Below are positions 8,829 to 17,262 of a stretch of 64,000 nt of DNA, in pieces. Position numbers and translations under genes: made by a program. The DNA comes from Alphaproteobacteria bacterium (GTDB taxonomy: Bacteria > Pseudomonadota > Alphaproteobacteria > UBA6615): the NCBI GenBank assembly GCA_011087645.1, contig JAALLF010000010.1:1-64000 (forward strand). The letters run 5' to 3'. Position 1 is the first letter of the stretch, and the number at the start of each line of letters is the position of its first letter. Below the pieces are notes generated by a model. The model did no database searches. It had not been told where the DNA came from and saw nothing but the letters and a program-made list of their open reading frames with translations.

Positions 8829-9374
8829 CTATTCGGCAACCGCGCGTTCGGGCATCAGCGAGGCGCCGACCAGCTGGTAGCGATTATCTTCGATATAGTC
8901 GGCCATAGCGCGGTAAATCGCCAAGGCGTAGCCGTTGATGAAAGTCTCGCTGGCCGGCGCGAACTGGTCGTCGGCGGCCTGCTGTAGGCCGGCGATCGCG
9001 GCGTTCAGCACCGCCATGCGGTCATCGATCATGACCTCCAGCGCGCTCGGCGACAGCAGGTGCGCGAACATCATGCGAAACAGAAAGTCCGAACGAACCT
9101 TGTCCGGCTCGGTGGGCTCGTCCAGCGCGTCGAGCAGCAACAGGCGGCCGGCCGAGGTCAGGCTATAAATCTTCTTATCGGGCCGGCCTTCCTGGGTGTA
9201 CTGGGTGACCGTGACCAGCTCTTCGCGTAGCAATTGCGCCAGCGCGGGATAGATCGAGCCGAAGCCGATTTCCTGAATGTGACCGAAGGGCCCGTCTTCA
9301 AACGCCTTCTTAATCTCGTATCCGGAGGCGTCGCCTTGGGTGAGAACGCCGAGACAAAGAGTTTTTGTATCCAT
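8829..9374 (-). CDS. PadR-family transcriptional regulator
   Basis: The product has 181 residues from the ATG at 9374; a longer frame reaching 9431 would add residues that do not resemble the family. The N-terminal winged helix (about 1-85) includes LCLGVLTQGDASGYEIKK, GFGSIYPALAQLLREELV and a basic wing (EGRPDKKIYSLT), all typical of PadR proteins. A C-terminal helical dimerisation part follows. It is the first gene of an operon with an RND adaptor and pump, so it most likely represses the pump and itself. A perfect palindrome upstream (9463-9483) is a good operator candidate. The inducer is unknown. Confidence 0.88.
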   Translation of the reverse strand: MDTKTLCLGVLTQGDASGYEIKKAFEDGPFGHIQEIGFGSIYPALAQLLREELVTVTQYTQEGRPDKKIYSLTSAGRLLLLDALDEPTEPDKVRSDFLFRMMFAHLLSPSALEVMIDDRMAVLNAAIAGLQQAADDQFAPASETFINGYALAIYRAMADYIEDNRYQLVGASLMPERAVAE

Positions 9375-9462
9375 AGACCGACCCCATCTGAAATTTACCT
9401 GACTATACCCGATCAATGCATATCGAGTCACTAAGTAGTTAGTATGATATATTTCATTATGG

Positions 9463-9483
9463 TATATATCGTGACGATATATA
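9463..9483. promoter_or_regulatory. perfect 21-bp palindrome, candidate PadR operator
   Basis: The 9-bp arms TATATATCG and CGATATATA flank TGA, and the match between the arms is perfect. It lies about 90 bases upstream of the padR start in an AT-rich island within a GC-rich genome. A TTGAAA on the minus strand just upstream and the TATATA in the palindrome suggest that it overlaps the promoter. Placement in front of the regulator gene supports autoregulation, but binding is inferred. Confidence 0.55.
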
Positions 9484-9557
9484 TGGATTTCAAGAAAATA
9501 TATCCGGCAGGGACCGGTTAATCGCAGGGCTTCGGCGGAATGGTGGCCGGCGCGAGG

Positions 9558-9631
9558 TGGCTGGGGGAATAGGATTCGAACCTATATTGGCGGAGTCAGA
9601 GTCCGCAGTCCTACCATTAGACGATCCCCCA
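9558..9631 (-). tRNA. tRNA-Gln (anticodon CTG)
   Basis: On the minus strand the gene starts TGGGGGA at 9631 and ends with the matching TCCCCCA, a discriminator G and an encoded CCA at 9558-9560. The anticodon stem GCGGA/TCCGC encloses a 7-base loop with CTG at its centre, which reads CAG. The T-arm contains GGTTCGAATCC. Length is 74 bases with CCA, as expected for tRNA-Gln. Confidence 0.95.
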
Positions 9632-9794
9632 CCAAGGCGGGCGCCGGGTGTTTATCATATCTTCCGGCCTCTGTGTAGCGCCTACAGTCGACCCACATGC
9701 CGGCTTGCCATGGCGCGCGCGGCGGTTAAAGTTGGCACAGTTTTGCCGCTGGCGTTGCAGCGGTCGTTCACGATGCAATCTAGAGACAATCGCC

Positions 9795-10862
9795 GTGGCC
9801 CGGTCCGACCAGACAAGCACTTCGCAACCCGCCGCCGGCCGCGCCGCCCACACCTATGCCGCGATCGATCTGGGCACCAATAATTGCCGTCTGCTGGTCG
9901 CCCAACCGGATGGTGACGGCTTTCAGGTGATCGACGCGTTTTCGCGCATCGTGCGGTTGGGCGAGGGATTGGTGGCCACCAACCGACTAGCGGATCCGGC
10001 GATGGGACGCACGATAGAGGCGTTGCGAGTGTGTGCCGACAAGGTGCGCCGGAGCGGCGCCTCGCGGGTCCGCGCGGTGGCGACGGAGGCCTGCCGGCGG
10101 GCCGAAAACGGCGATGATTTCGTGGCCCGGGCGTTTCAGGAATCGGGCATTCAGCTGGAGATTATCGAAACCCAGGAGGAAGCCCGGCTGGCGTTGACCG
10201 GTTGCGCGCCGCTCTACGATCCGCCCGACGGTGATGACAGCTATGCGCTGTTGTTTGATATCGGCGGCGGCAGTACGCAAGTCACCTGGCTGCGTCTCGA
10301 CGAGCCGTTGGCGGGCTGCGCCCATCCGGACTTCACGGTGCTCGGCTCGGTGTCGCTGCCCTGCGGTGTGGTCACCTTGAGCGAAAAATTCGAAGCGGTG
10401 GAAAATGCCCAGGGCGAAGTCAGCCTCGACGCCTATGTCGCGGTCTGTGACCATGTCAGCGAGTTACTCGAACCGTTCGAGCGCGAATTCGATATCGCGA
10501 CCCATGTCGCTGCCGGGCGGGTGCAGATGGTCGGCGCGTCGGGTACGGTGACGACCATTACAGGCGTACTGCTGGACCTGCCGCGCTATAACCGGGCGCG
10601 CGTCGATGGCCACGCGCTCACCTTCGACGAAATCATTCAGGGACGAAATCAGTTGATGGCATTAAACCGTTCCGGGCGCGCGGCGCATCCGTGTATCGGA
10701 CCCCAGCGGGCTGATCTGGTCATCGCCGGTTGCGCCGTGCTGCACGCGATTTGCGATGCCTGGCCGGTCGGCAGGTTACGGGTCGCCGACCGCGGGTTGC
10801 GCGAAGGCATATTGCATGGGCTGATGCGCGATGCCGACCGGGAAGCCGCGCTGGCGGGTTAG
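9795..10862 (+). CDS. Ppx/GppA family exopolyphosphatase / pppGpp phosphatase
   Basis: This is an ASKHA-fold phosphatase acting on polyphosphate or pppGpp. The GTG at 9795 gives 355 residues and places the phosphate loop (AAIDLGTNNCRLLVA) near the N-terminus as in the family; the frame is open back to 9648. A second phosphate loop is DIGGGSTQVTW. It ends 6 bases before rlmE, an association common in Alphaproteobacteria. The length fits the short two-domain form without the C-terminal HD domain of long Ppx proteins. Which substrate it prefers cannot be told. Confidence 0.85.
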   Translation: MARSDQTSTSQPAAGRAAHTYAAIDLGTNNCRLLVAQPDGDGFQVIDAFSRIVRLGEGLVATNRLADPAMGRTIEALRVCADKVRRSGASRVRAVATEACRRAENGDDFVARAFQESGIQLEIIETQEEARLALTGCAPLYDPPDGDDSYALLFDIGGGSTQVTWLRLDEPLAGCAHPDFTVLGSVSLPCGVVTLSEKFEAVENAQGEVSLDAYVAVCDHVSELLEPFEREFDIATHVAAGRVQMVGASGTVTTITGVLLDLPRYNRARVDGHALTFDEIIQGRNQLMALNRSGRAAHPCIGPQRADLVIAGCAVLHAICDAWPVGRLRVADRGLREGILHGLMRDADREAALAG

Positions 10863-10868
10863 GGACTG

Positions 10869-11594
10869 ATGGCGCGCGGTAAGGGGTCTCGATCGGGGGG
10901 CGGTGGTGACGGTATCGGCGACGGCGGTGTTCGTCGCGAGGCCGAACGGGTGCGCACGGCGCGCCGGCGCAAGATCGGCTCGACCCGCTGGCTGCAACGC
11001 CAGCTCAACGATCCCTATGTGATCCAGGCCAAGAAAGACGGCTATCGTTCGCGCGCGGCCTACAAGCTGCGCCAAATCGACGACAAATTCGAATTGCTAC
11101 AGCCGGGCCAGCGGGTGGTGGATTTGGGCGCCGCGCCGGGTGGCTGGACCCAGATTGCCCTGGAGCGCGTACAGCCCGAGCAGAGCGGCGGCCGGGTTAT
11201 CGCCTTCGATATTACCGAGATCGCGCCGATCGGTGGCGCCATCGTGGTGCAGGGGGACTTGTTCGACGACGACGCGCCGGCTGCCCTACGCGACGCCATC
11301 GACGGCCAGGCCGATGTGGTGCTGTGCGACATGGCGGCGCCGGCGACCGGTCATGCACCGACCGACCATCTGCGCACCATGACCCTGGGCGAGGGGGCGT
11401 TGGAGTTCGCCTGCGAGGTGCTCGCCCCGGGCGGCGCCTTCGTGGTGAAAGTGCTACAAGGGGCCGACGAGCCGGCATTATTCGCTGCCATGCGGGCGCG
11501 GTTCGGCGGCGCGCGGCGGATGAAACCAGCCGCCAGCCGCAGCGATTCGACCGAACTTTATCTGATCGCCACCGGCTTTAAGGGCGCGGAATAG
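10869..11594 (+). CDS. rlmE: 23S rRNA 2'-O-methyltransferase RlmE (FtsJ/RrmJ)
   Basis: RlmE methylates the 2'-O of U2552 in the A-loop of 23S rRNA during late 50S assembly. The 241-residue protein has a basic N-terminal extension, then the RNA-binding start SRAAYKLRQIDDKFELL, the SAM loop VVDLGAAPGGWTQIALE, the catalytic Asp region VVLCDMAAPATGH and the Lys in GAFVVKVLQG. These match the K-D-K-E tetrad of the family. The first ~35 residues (Gly/Ser/Arg rich) are longer than in E. coli, and a start nearer 10950 is possible. It probably shares a transcript with the upstream phosphatase. Confidence 0.93.
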   Translation: MARGKGSRSGGGGDGIGDGGVRREAERVRTARRRKIGSTRWLQRQLNDPYVIQAKKDGYRSRAAYKLRQIDDKFELLQPGQRVVDLGAAPGGWTQIALERVQPEQSGGRVIAFDITEIAPIGGAIVVQGDLFDDDAPAALRDAIDGQADVVLCDMAAPATGHAPTDHLRTMTLGEGALEFACEVLAPGGAFVVKVLQGADEPALFAAMRARFGGARRMKPAASRSDSTELYLIATGFKGAE

Positions 11595-11624
11595 AGCGAT
11601 AGAAGCCAAATTTAGCGCTAGTCC

Positions 11625-11653
11625 TTGTCGCGGGCTGCGCATTGTGTATATAA
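11625..11653 (+). promoter_or_regulatory. candidate sigma-70-type promoter of guaB
   Basis: TTGTCG at 11625-11630 and TATATA at 11647-11652 are separated by 16 bases. They lie about 40 bases before the guaB start, in the gap after rlmE. This is a pattern match only. Confidence 0.4.
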
Positions 11654-11693
11654 GCCCCGTCAACTCGTGGTCCGGAATTAAGGCGAAGTTGAC

Positions 11694-13154
11694 ATGCAAA
11701 TCCGCGATGCTCTCACATTCGATGACGTCCTGCTCGAACCGGCAGAATCGCGAATCCTGCCCAGCCAAGCGAACACCCGCACCAAGCTGACCCAGACGAT
11801 TGAATTGGGTATTCCGCTGATGTCGGCGGCGATGGATACGGTGACCGAAGCCGAAATGGCGATCACCCTGGCCCAGGCCGGTGGCATCGGCGTGGTTCAT
11901 AAAAACCTCGAACCCGAAGAGCAGGCCGACGAGGTCCGTAAAGTGAAACGGTTCGAATCGGGCATGGTGGTGAACCCGATCACCATTCATCCCGATCAGC
12001 CATTGTCCGACGCGCTGGCGGTCATGGACACCCATTCGATTTCCGGCATTCCGGTTGTCGCGAAACGGACTGGCCGTTTGGTTGGTATCATCACCCACCG
12101 CGATGTGCGCTTCGCCAGCGATCGGTCCCAGCCGATCAAGGAGCTCATGACCCGCAAGCTGATCACCGCCGGCGAAGATGTCGACATGGAAGAAGCCAAG
12201 CGTCTGCTTCATGCTCACCGCATCGAGAAATTACTGGTGGTGGACGACGAAAAGCACTGTGTCGGCCTGATCACGGTCAAGGACATCGATAAGGCGCAGA
12301 CCTATCCCGATGCCTGCAAGGACGCCCAGGGGCGCTTGCGGGTCGCCGCGGCGACCGGGGTCGGCGATGCCGGCTTCGCGCGCTCCGAAGCGCTGCTCGA
12401 CGCCGGGGTCGACGTGATCGTGGTCGACACCGCCCATGGGCATTCCGCCGGCGTGATTGATCAGGTCAATCGCATCAAGCGCATTAGCAACGAGACCCAG
12501 ATCATCGCCGGCAATATCGCCACCGGCGAAGCGGCTCGCGCGCTGATTGGCGCGGGCGCCGACGCGCTGAAAGTCGGCATCGGCCCGGGCTCGATCTGCA
12601 CCACCCGCATTGTCGCCGGCGTCGGCGTGCCCCAGCTAACGGCGATCCAGGACGTGGTCGAAGTGGCTCACAAGACCGGCATCCCGGTGATCGGCGATGG
12701 CGGTATCAAGCAATCGGGCGATCTGGCCAAGGCCATCGCCGCCGGCGCCGACTGCGCCATGATCGGCTCGCTTTTGGCGGGCACCGATCAAGCGCCGGGC
12801 GAAGTGTTCCTGTACGAGGGCCGGTCCTACAAATCCTATCGCGGCATGGGCTCGATCGGCGCCATGGCGCGCGGCTCGGCCGACCGCTATTTCCAAGCGG
12901 AAATCGCCGACACGTTGAAGCTGGTGCCCGAAGGCATCGAGGGCCAAGTGCCCTATAAGGGACCGGCGCCCAACGTGATCCATCAACTGGTCGGCGGTTT
13001 GAAAGCGGCCATGGGCTATACCGGCAACGCGACGGTCGGGGATATGCAGGAGAAATGCCGGTTCCTGCGGCTGACCAATGCGGGCCTGCGCGAAAGCCAC
13101 GTGCACGATGTGGCGATCACCCGCGAAGCGCCAAATTATCGTAGCAATGCGTAA
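11694..13154 (+). CDS. guaB: inosine-5'-monophosphate dehydrogenase
   Basis: GuaB converts IMP to XMP with NAD+, the first step toward GMP in the cytoplasm. The 486-residue length is standard. A TIM-barrel start ([19 protein letters not shown]) is interrupted by two CBS domains (about 95-205; [11 protein letters not shown] and [10 protein letters not shown]). The barrel then resumes with [14 protein letters not shown], the active-site loop [17 protein letters not shown] carrying the catalytic Cys, and the flap GSADRYFQ. The start has an AAGGCGAA-like ribosome site. The gene stands in front of an rsmB-type gene 24 bases downstream; guaA is 4 kb away on the same strand. Confidence 0.97.
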   Translation: MQIRDALTFDDVLLEPAESRILPSQANTRTKLTQTIELGIPLMSAAMDTVTEAEMAITLAQAGGIGVVHKNLEPEEQADEVRKVKRFESGMVVNPITIHPDQPLSDALAVMDTHSISGIPVVAKRTGRLVGIITHRDVRFASDRSQPIKELMTRKLITAGEDVDMEEAKRLLHAHRIEKLLVVDDEKHCVGLITVKDIDKAQTYPDACKDAQGRLRVAAATGVGDAGFARSEALLDAGVDVIVVDTAHGHSAGVIDQVNRIKRISNETQIIAGNIATGEAARALIGAGADALKVGIGPGSICTTRIVAGVGVPQLTAIQDVVEVAHKTGIPVIGDGGIKQSGDLAKAIAAGADCAMIGSLLAGTDQAPGEVFLYEGRSYKSYRGMGSIGAMARGSADRYFQAEIADTLKLVPEGIEGQVPYKGPAPNVIHQLVGGLKAAMGYTGNATVGDMQEKCRFLRLTNAGLRESHVHDVAITREAPNYRSNA

Positions 13155-13178
13155 CCGCGTTCCCCGCGCCCGGGCGTC

Positions 13179-14465
13179 GTGACCCCGGCGGGCCGCGCCG
13201 CGGCGGCCATTGAACTGCTGGCCAGTATCGCGGCTGGGGCGGATCCGGCCGATATCATCATCACCGAATATTTTCGCCGTCGCCGTTATGCCGGTAGCGG
13301 TGACCGCCGCGCCGTGCGTGAAAGCGTCTACGAGGTGTTGCGCAATCTCGCTCTGTTCAAATGGCGGGTTGGGGAGGCGGGCGGCGACAGCTCCGATGCC
13401 CGAGCTTGGCTGATCGCTGTGTTTGCCACCGGCGATACCGGCGATCTGGCGGCGATATTCAGTGGCGGCCAGTTTGGTCCCGCACCCTTGAACGACGACG
13501 AAGGCGCAATGGTCGAACGCCTGCGGACCCAGGCTTCAACGCCACCGCCACGGTGGGTCCGACTGAACTGTCCCGAATGGCTGCTCGAACGCTTCGACCG
13601 GGCCTTTCCGCAAACCAGCGACGCGGAAGTCGACGCACTTAACTCTCTGGCGCCAGTCGACCTGCGGGTCAATTCCCTGCGCAGCACGCGCGAGAAGGTT
13701 CAGGCCTTTTTATTGGAAGAGGGCCATGCCGTTATGGCGACCCCATTGTCGCCGACCGGCTTGCGCGCGCAAGGCTGGCTGCCCCTGGCCAACACCAAGG
13801 CGTTCAAGGATGGGCTGGTCGAAATTCAGGACGAGAGCAGCCAGTTGCTGGCGTCGGTGGTGAACGCGCAACCCGGCGAGCGGGTCGCCGATTTATGCGC
13901 CGGCGCCGGCGGCAAGACCCTGGCTTTGGCCGCGATGATGAAGAACAAGGGTGAGATCATCGCCGCCGATGTGTCGGCGTCACGCCTGCGGCGCATGACG
14001 CCGCGCTTGCAACGGGCTGGCGTGACCATTGCCCACACCACGACTATCGAAGCGAGTGCGTTGGCCGACGCGATTGAGCCGGTCGACCGGGTGTTGATCG
14101 ATGCGCCGTGCACGGGCACGGGCGCCTGGCGCCGCCACCCGGAAGCGCGCTGGCATCTGACCCCGGAACGGCTGGCGGAGGATGTCGCGACCCAGTTGGG
14201 GCTGCTGCGCGACGGCGCGCGATTGTTGCGCCCGGGCGGCTGGCTGATCTATGCGACCTGTTCGCTGTTGCCCGAGGAAAATGAGGAACAGGCGGCGGCC
14301 TTCCTCAATGACCACCCCGAATTCCAACGGGTGCCGGCCGAACAATATTTGTCCGACGATCAGCTGACGGCCACCGGTCTTGGCGCCGACGGCGATTTGC
14401 ACTTGTCGCCGGCCCGAAACGACACCGACGGTGTGTTTGCGGTGGTGTTCGAAAAGGCTGCCTAG
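13179..14465 (+). CDS. rsmB: RsmB-type 16S rRNA cytosine-C5 methyltransferase
   Basis: This is a SAM-dependent RNA m5C methyltransferase of the RsmB/Fmu/Nol1-Nop2-Sun family (428 residues, GTG start at 13179). Residues about 1-140 form a helical NusB-like or family-specific N-terminal part. The catalytic domain has VADLCAGAGGKTLALAAMM for SAM, VLIDAPCTGTGAWRRHPE with one catalytic Cys, and WLIYATCSLLPEENEEQ with the other. It sits between guaB and a GNAT gene, only 2 bases before the latter. E. coli RsmB modifies C967 of 16S rRNA; that target is inferred here. Confidence 0.85.
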   Translation: MTPAGRAAAAIELLASIAAGADPADIIITEYFRRRRYAGSGDRRAVRESVYEVLRNLALFKWRVGEAGGDSSDARAWLIAVFATGDTGDLAAIFSGGQFGPAPLNDDEGAMVERLRTQASTPPPRWVRLNCPEWLLERFDRAFPQTSDAEVDALNSLAPVDLRVNSLRSTREKVQAFLLEEGHAVMATPLSPTGLRAQGWLPLANTKAFKDGLVEIQDESSQLLASVVNAQPGERVADLCAGAGGKTLALAAMMKNKGEIIAADVSASRLRRMTPRLQRAGVTIAHTTTIEASALADAIEPVDRVLIDAPCTGTGAWRRHPEARWHLTPERLAEDVATQLGLLRDGARLLRPGGWLIYATCSLLPEENEEQAAAFLNDHPEFQRVPAEQYLSDDQLTATGLGADGDLHLSPARNDTDGVFAVVFEKAA

Positions 14466-14467
14466 GC

Positions 14468-15001
14468 ATGCGTGGCGACGCCACCATCAGGCCGGCCACG
14501 CCCGACGATGGCGAGGCCATCGCGCAGATCCATGTGGACGCCTGGCGCGCGACCTATGCCGGCATCATTCCCGACACCTATCTAGTGAGCATGAATGCCG
14601 GCCAGCAACGCCAGATATGGCGTCAGACCTTGCGCGGAAGCGGCCGCCGGTATCCGGTGTTCGTGGCTGAACTGGTGGACGGCGAGATTGTCGGATTTGC
14701 CAATTGCGGCCCGGCGCGCCGGCGCATGCTGCCCCGCCGATCTCCCTATGACGGTGAGGTCTATACGCTCTATGTGGCGCCCGATCATCAGGGCCAAGGC
14801 CATGGCAGCCGCCTGCTCGACGCCTGCTTCGGTACCCTGCGAAGCCAAGACAAAACCGCCGCCGTCCTATGGGTTCTGGCGGCCAATCCGGCGCGCTTCT
14901 TCTACGAAGCCCAGGGCGGCCGCAAGGTCGCTGAGCGCATCGAAAAATTCGCCGGCGCCGAGCTCGAGGAATTGGCGTTCGGCTGGGATTTGACGGCGTG
15001 A
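14468..15001 (+). CDS. GNAT-family N-acetyltransferase
   Basis: The product has 177 residues with one acetyltransferase fold: ATIRPATPDDGEAIAQIHVD at the start, and the acetyl-CoA loop APDHQGQGHGSRLLDAC (R/Q-x-x-G-x-G/A type) at about 100-115. A C-terminal segment, AANPARFFYEAQGGRKVAERI, is typical of RimI-like enzymes. The substrate is unknown. It starts 2 bases after the rsmB-type gene, so it is likely part of that transcript. The stop is followed by a repeat-filled convergent region. Confidence 0.85.
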   Translation: MRGDATIRPATPDDGEAIAQIHVDAWRATYAGIIPDTYLVSMNAGQQRQIWRQTLRGSGRRYPVFVAELVDGEIVGFANCGPARRRMLPRRSPYDGEVYTLYVAPDHQGQGHGSRLLDACFGTLRSQDKTAAVLWVLAANPARFFYEAQGGRKVAERIEKFAGAELEELAFGWDLTA

Positions 15002-15003
15002 TT

Positions 15004-15075
15004 TTGCAGGTTGCAAACCCTTTCCTTGGGGAGAGGGTGGTGAGCGGAGCGAGCCGGGTGAGGGGACAACAAGGC
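15004..15075. repeat. intergenic repeat, CCCTTTCC/GGGGAGAGGG type
   Basis: A GC-rich imperfect hairpin (CCCTTTCCTTGGGGAGAGGG) is followed by GGTGAGCGGAGCGAGCC and GGGTGAGGGG. Related blocks recur at 15131-15170 (inverted) and 55971-56000. It lies just after a plus-strand gene that faces a minus-strand gene. Confidence 0.6.
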
Positions 15076-15130
15076 ATCGCTGGTCAAACTGGTCTAGTGC
15101 GAGATAACTTAGCATGTAGTGGAATTATTT

Positions 15131-15170
15131 CCCCTCACCCCAACCCCTCTCCCGTGGGGAGAGGGGCTCT
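15131..15170. repeat. intergenic hairpin repeat, perfect 10-bp arms
   Basis: CCCCTCTCCC (15144-15153), GTG, then GGGAGAGGGG (15157-15166) form a perfect stem. The preceding CCCCTCACCCCAA is a block found at the other repeat sites too. It could act as a two-way transcription terminator between convergent genes, although no T-run follows on either side. Confidence 0.6.
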
Positions 15171-15188
15171 TGCCTATGACAGCCTCGC

Positions 15189-15297
15189 CCTTCGAGACGC
15201 CACCCTTCGGGCGGCTCCTCAGGATGAGGCTTTGCGCATATCTAACAGAATTCCTCATCCTGAGGGCTCGCGTAGCGAGTGTCTCGAAGGACGAGGA
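15189..15297. repeat. inverted pair of CTTCGAGAC ... CTCCTCAGGATGAGG modules
   Basis: The left module 15189-15229 runs from CCTTCGAGACG to CTCCTCAGGATGAGG. The right module 15253-15290 is its inverted counterpart, CCTCATCCTGAGG to GTCTCGAAGG, with a different centre (CTCGCGTAGCGAG is itself a hairpin). The same two-module design occurs at 45523-45630. Confidence 0.65.
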
Positions 15298-15348
15298 ATT
15301 CCACCGCCCGACATAGGTGATCACCTTGCACGGGAGAGGGGCATACGC

Positions 15349-17115
15349 TTACCGCACCAATGGGATCAGACCCTCTTCGCAGGCCTTGATCTGCAGGCCG
15401 AGATATTTCGAGTAGATGCGGCATTGGGCGAAGCTGCCGGCGATGAACCACAGGCCGGGCTGGCCGGTGCGCATCCACATGTTGCGAAGCTCTTGGCTGT
15501 CCTCGTCGAAACCCCAGATTGGACCGGTGCGGTCGGCGATCGCGTCGCCGAACAATTTACGTACCAAATGATCCTGGCCCTTGAAGCCGGTGGCCAGCAC
15601 GATGAGATCGGCGGGCCGCGTTTCGCCGTTTAGCATCCTGGCGCCGTCGGCGGTGAACCGGTCGATATCGGCGAACTGCACCAGCCCGATCTCGCCGTTG
15701 GCGACCAGATCGGAACAGCCGACATTGAAATAATAGCCGCCGCCGCGTTCGAGATATTTGAACTGCCAGCCGGTGTCGTCTTTACCGAAATCCAATTTGA
15801 AACCGACCCGCGCCAGGCGCTCGAGCAGCTCCTTGTCGAGCTCCTTGGATTTCGCGGTGACCATCTGGTGGGTCTTGCGCGCCAGGCGCAGCGGCATCGA
15901 GGCGGCGATCAGATCGCAGTCGGCCAGGTTGGGGCCCTCGTCGTAGAGCGCATAGGGCAGTTGCGCGCTGGGCTCGACGCTGACGATCAGGGTCGAGCTG
16001 CGCTGCACCAGCGTCACATGGGCGCCGTGGGAATGCAGGTCCTGGGCGATATCATGGCCGCTATTGCCGGTGCCGATGACGATGGCGTTGCGGCCGGTCC
16101 ATTCCTCGGCGCTGCCATAGGCGCCGGAAGGAACGACGGCGCCGGTGAAATCGGCCAGGCTGGGAATCTCGGGTAGGTTGGGGATGCCGCTAACCCCGGT
16201 CGCCATGACGATGTGGCGGGGATGGATTTTGCGGGTCTCCCCGTTCGCTTGGCTCAGCTCTACCGACCACCGTCCGCGCTGCTCGTCATAGGCGCCGCCG
16301 GCCAATTCGGTGCCGGTCCAGAAATTGAGCTCCATGATCTCGGCATAGGCCTCGAACCAGCCGGCGATTTTGTCCTTGGGGATATAGGTCGGCCAGTTGG
16401 GCGGATACGGCAGATAGGGCAGGTGGTTGACCTGCACTTGATTGTGCAGGGTCAGCGCGTGATAGCGGTTGCGCCAATTGTCGCCGACGCGCGCCTCGCG
16501 GTCGACGATCAGCGTATCGACGCCCAACTGGGTCAGGCGCGCGGCGATCGACAGCCCGGCCTGGCCGCCGCCGACCACCAGCACGGCGGGATCGCGGTCG
16601 TCATAGGCGGTGGCGGCGTCGCGCTTATCCTGCCAGTTGGGCCCGCTGAAATCGCGCGAATAGACTTCGCCGGTCGGCCGCGCCGCGTCAACGGTCTCTT
16701 CAAAGCCGGTGATTTCGTCGAGCGCGGTCAGCAGGGTCCAGGCCTGCAGGGTGTCGCCGTCGCCGATCAGGCGGAGGACGCCATTGGCCTTGCCGGCGGC
16801 GGTGTCGAAAAGAATGATCGCCTCGATCACTTGCGTGCCGGCGCGGTTCACTCTGCGCGGCGGTGTGCGCTTACGGTCGGTCTCGAACCCGGAGGGCTTG
16901 GCGTCACCAGCGTGGGTCGTTAGCGCTGCGGCGATAGTTGCCGCGCCGCTAAAGGTCTGGACGTGCCAGGTCAGGGCCAACAGGTCGCGCCAATGACCGT
17001 CGCTGTGGAACAGGGTTTCGAGCGCGTGCGGGTCGGACCCGCCGAGCGCTCGCTCGAAGTCGGCCAGCCAGCGGTTTGTGGCCGCCACCAGACTGTCTTC
17101 GGTTCCATCCAGCAT
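15349..17115 (-). CDS. flavin-containing monooxygenase with NTF2/SnoaL-like N-terminal domain
   Basis: This is a probable FAD- and NADPH-dependent monooxygenase (588 residues). Residues about 1-150 resemble an NTF2/SnoaL-like domain (WLADFERALGGSDPHALETLF). The FAD-binding loop VLVVGGGQAGLSIAARL follows at about 178, then the NADP-binding loop AIVIGTGNSGHDIAQDL at about 345 and the late motif LIVLATGFKGQDHLV. The N-terminal fusion is known in plant-YUCCA-like and bacterial FMO families of this size. Substrate unknown. It is a single gene on minus, facing the GNAT gene across a repeat-filled gap and diverging from guaA with 147 bases between them. Confidence 0.85.
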   Translation of the reverse strand: MLDGTEDSLVAATNRWLADFERALGGSDPHALETLFHSDGHWRDLLALTWHVQTFSGAATIAAALTTHAGDAKPSGFETDRKRTPPRRVNRAGTQVIEAIILFDTAAGKANGVLRLIGDGDTLQAWTLLTALDEITGFEETVDAARPTGEVYSRDFSGPNWQDKRDAATAYDDRDPAVLVVGGGQAGLSIAARLTQLGVDTLIVDREARVGDNWRNRYHALTLHNQVQVNHLPYLPYPPNWPTYIPKDKIAGWFEAYAEIMELNFWTGTELAGGAYDEQRGRWSVELSQANGETRKIHPRHIVMATGVSGIPNLPEIPSLADFTGAVVPSGAYGSAEEWTGRNAIVIGTGNSGHDIAQDLHSHGAHVTLVQRSSTLIVSVEPSAQLPYALYDEGPNLADCDLIAASMPLRLARKTHQMVTAKSKELDKELLERLARVGFKLDFGKDDTGWQFKYLERGGGYYFNVGCSDLVANGEIGLVQFADIDRFTADGARMLNGETRPADLIVLATGFKGQDHLVRKLFGDAIADRTGPIWGFDEDSQELRNMWMRTGQPGLWFIAGSFAQCRIYSKYLGLQIKACEEGLIPLVR

Positions 17116-17262
17116 TCTTTCGCACCGGTTGTTCGTCGGGGGCTCGCGGGTCCGTACCGCCGGAAAGTATAGCAGCTTTGACGGCGGTCTCCGCAGGGCC
17201 GAATTTCGGATTATCCCCGCGCGCCCTAGTGCAGCAGGGATCAGAATCGGGTATCAAACGTC

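Noticed and set aside
9735..9752. Sigma-54-like promoter (TTGGCACAGTTTTGCC) before the Ppx/GppA gene
   Set aside because: The distance between the GG and GC elements is 9 rather than 10 bases, so the spacing is wrong for sigma-54.
10869..11594. RNA gene or riboswitch in the guaB leader
   Set aside because: The ~100-base leader after rlmE has no recognisable purine-riboswitch core or strong stem; only a promoter-like pattern was kept.
15004..15300. CRISPR-like repeats
   Set aside because: The units are hairpins and inverted modules with no regular repeat-spacer spacing, and there are no cas genes in the window.
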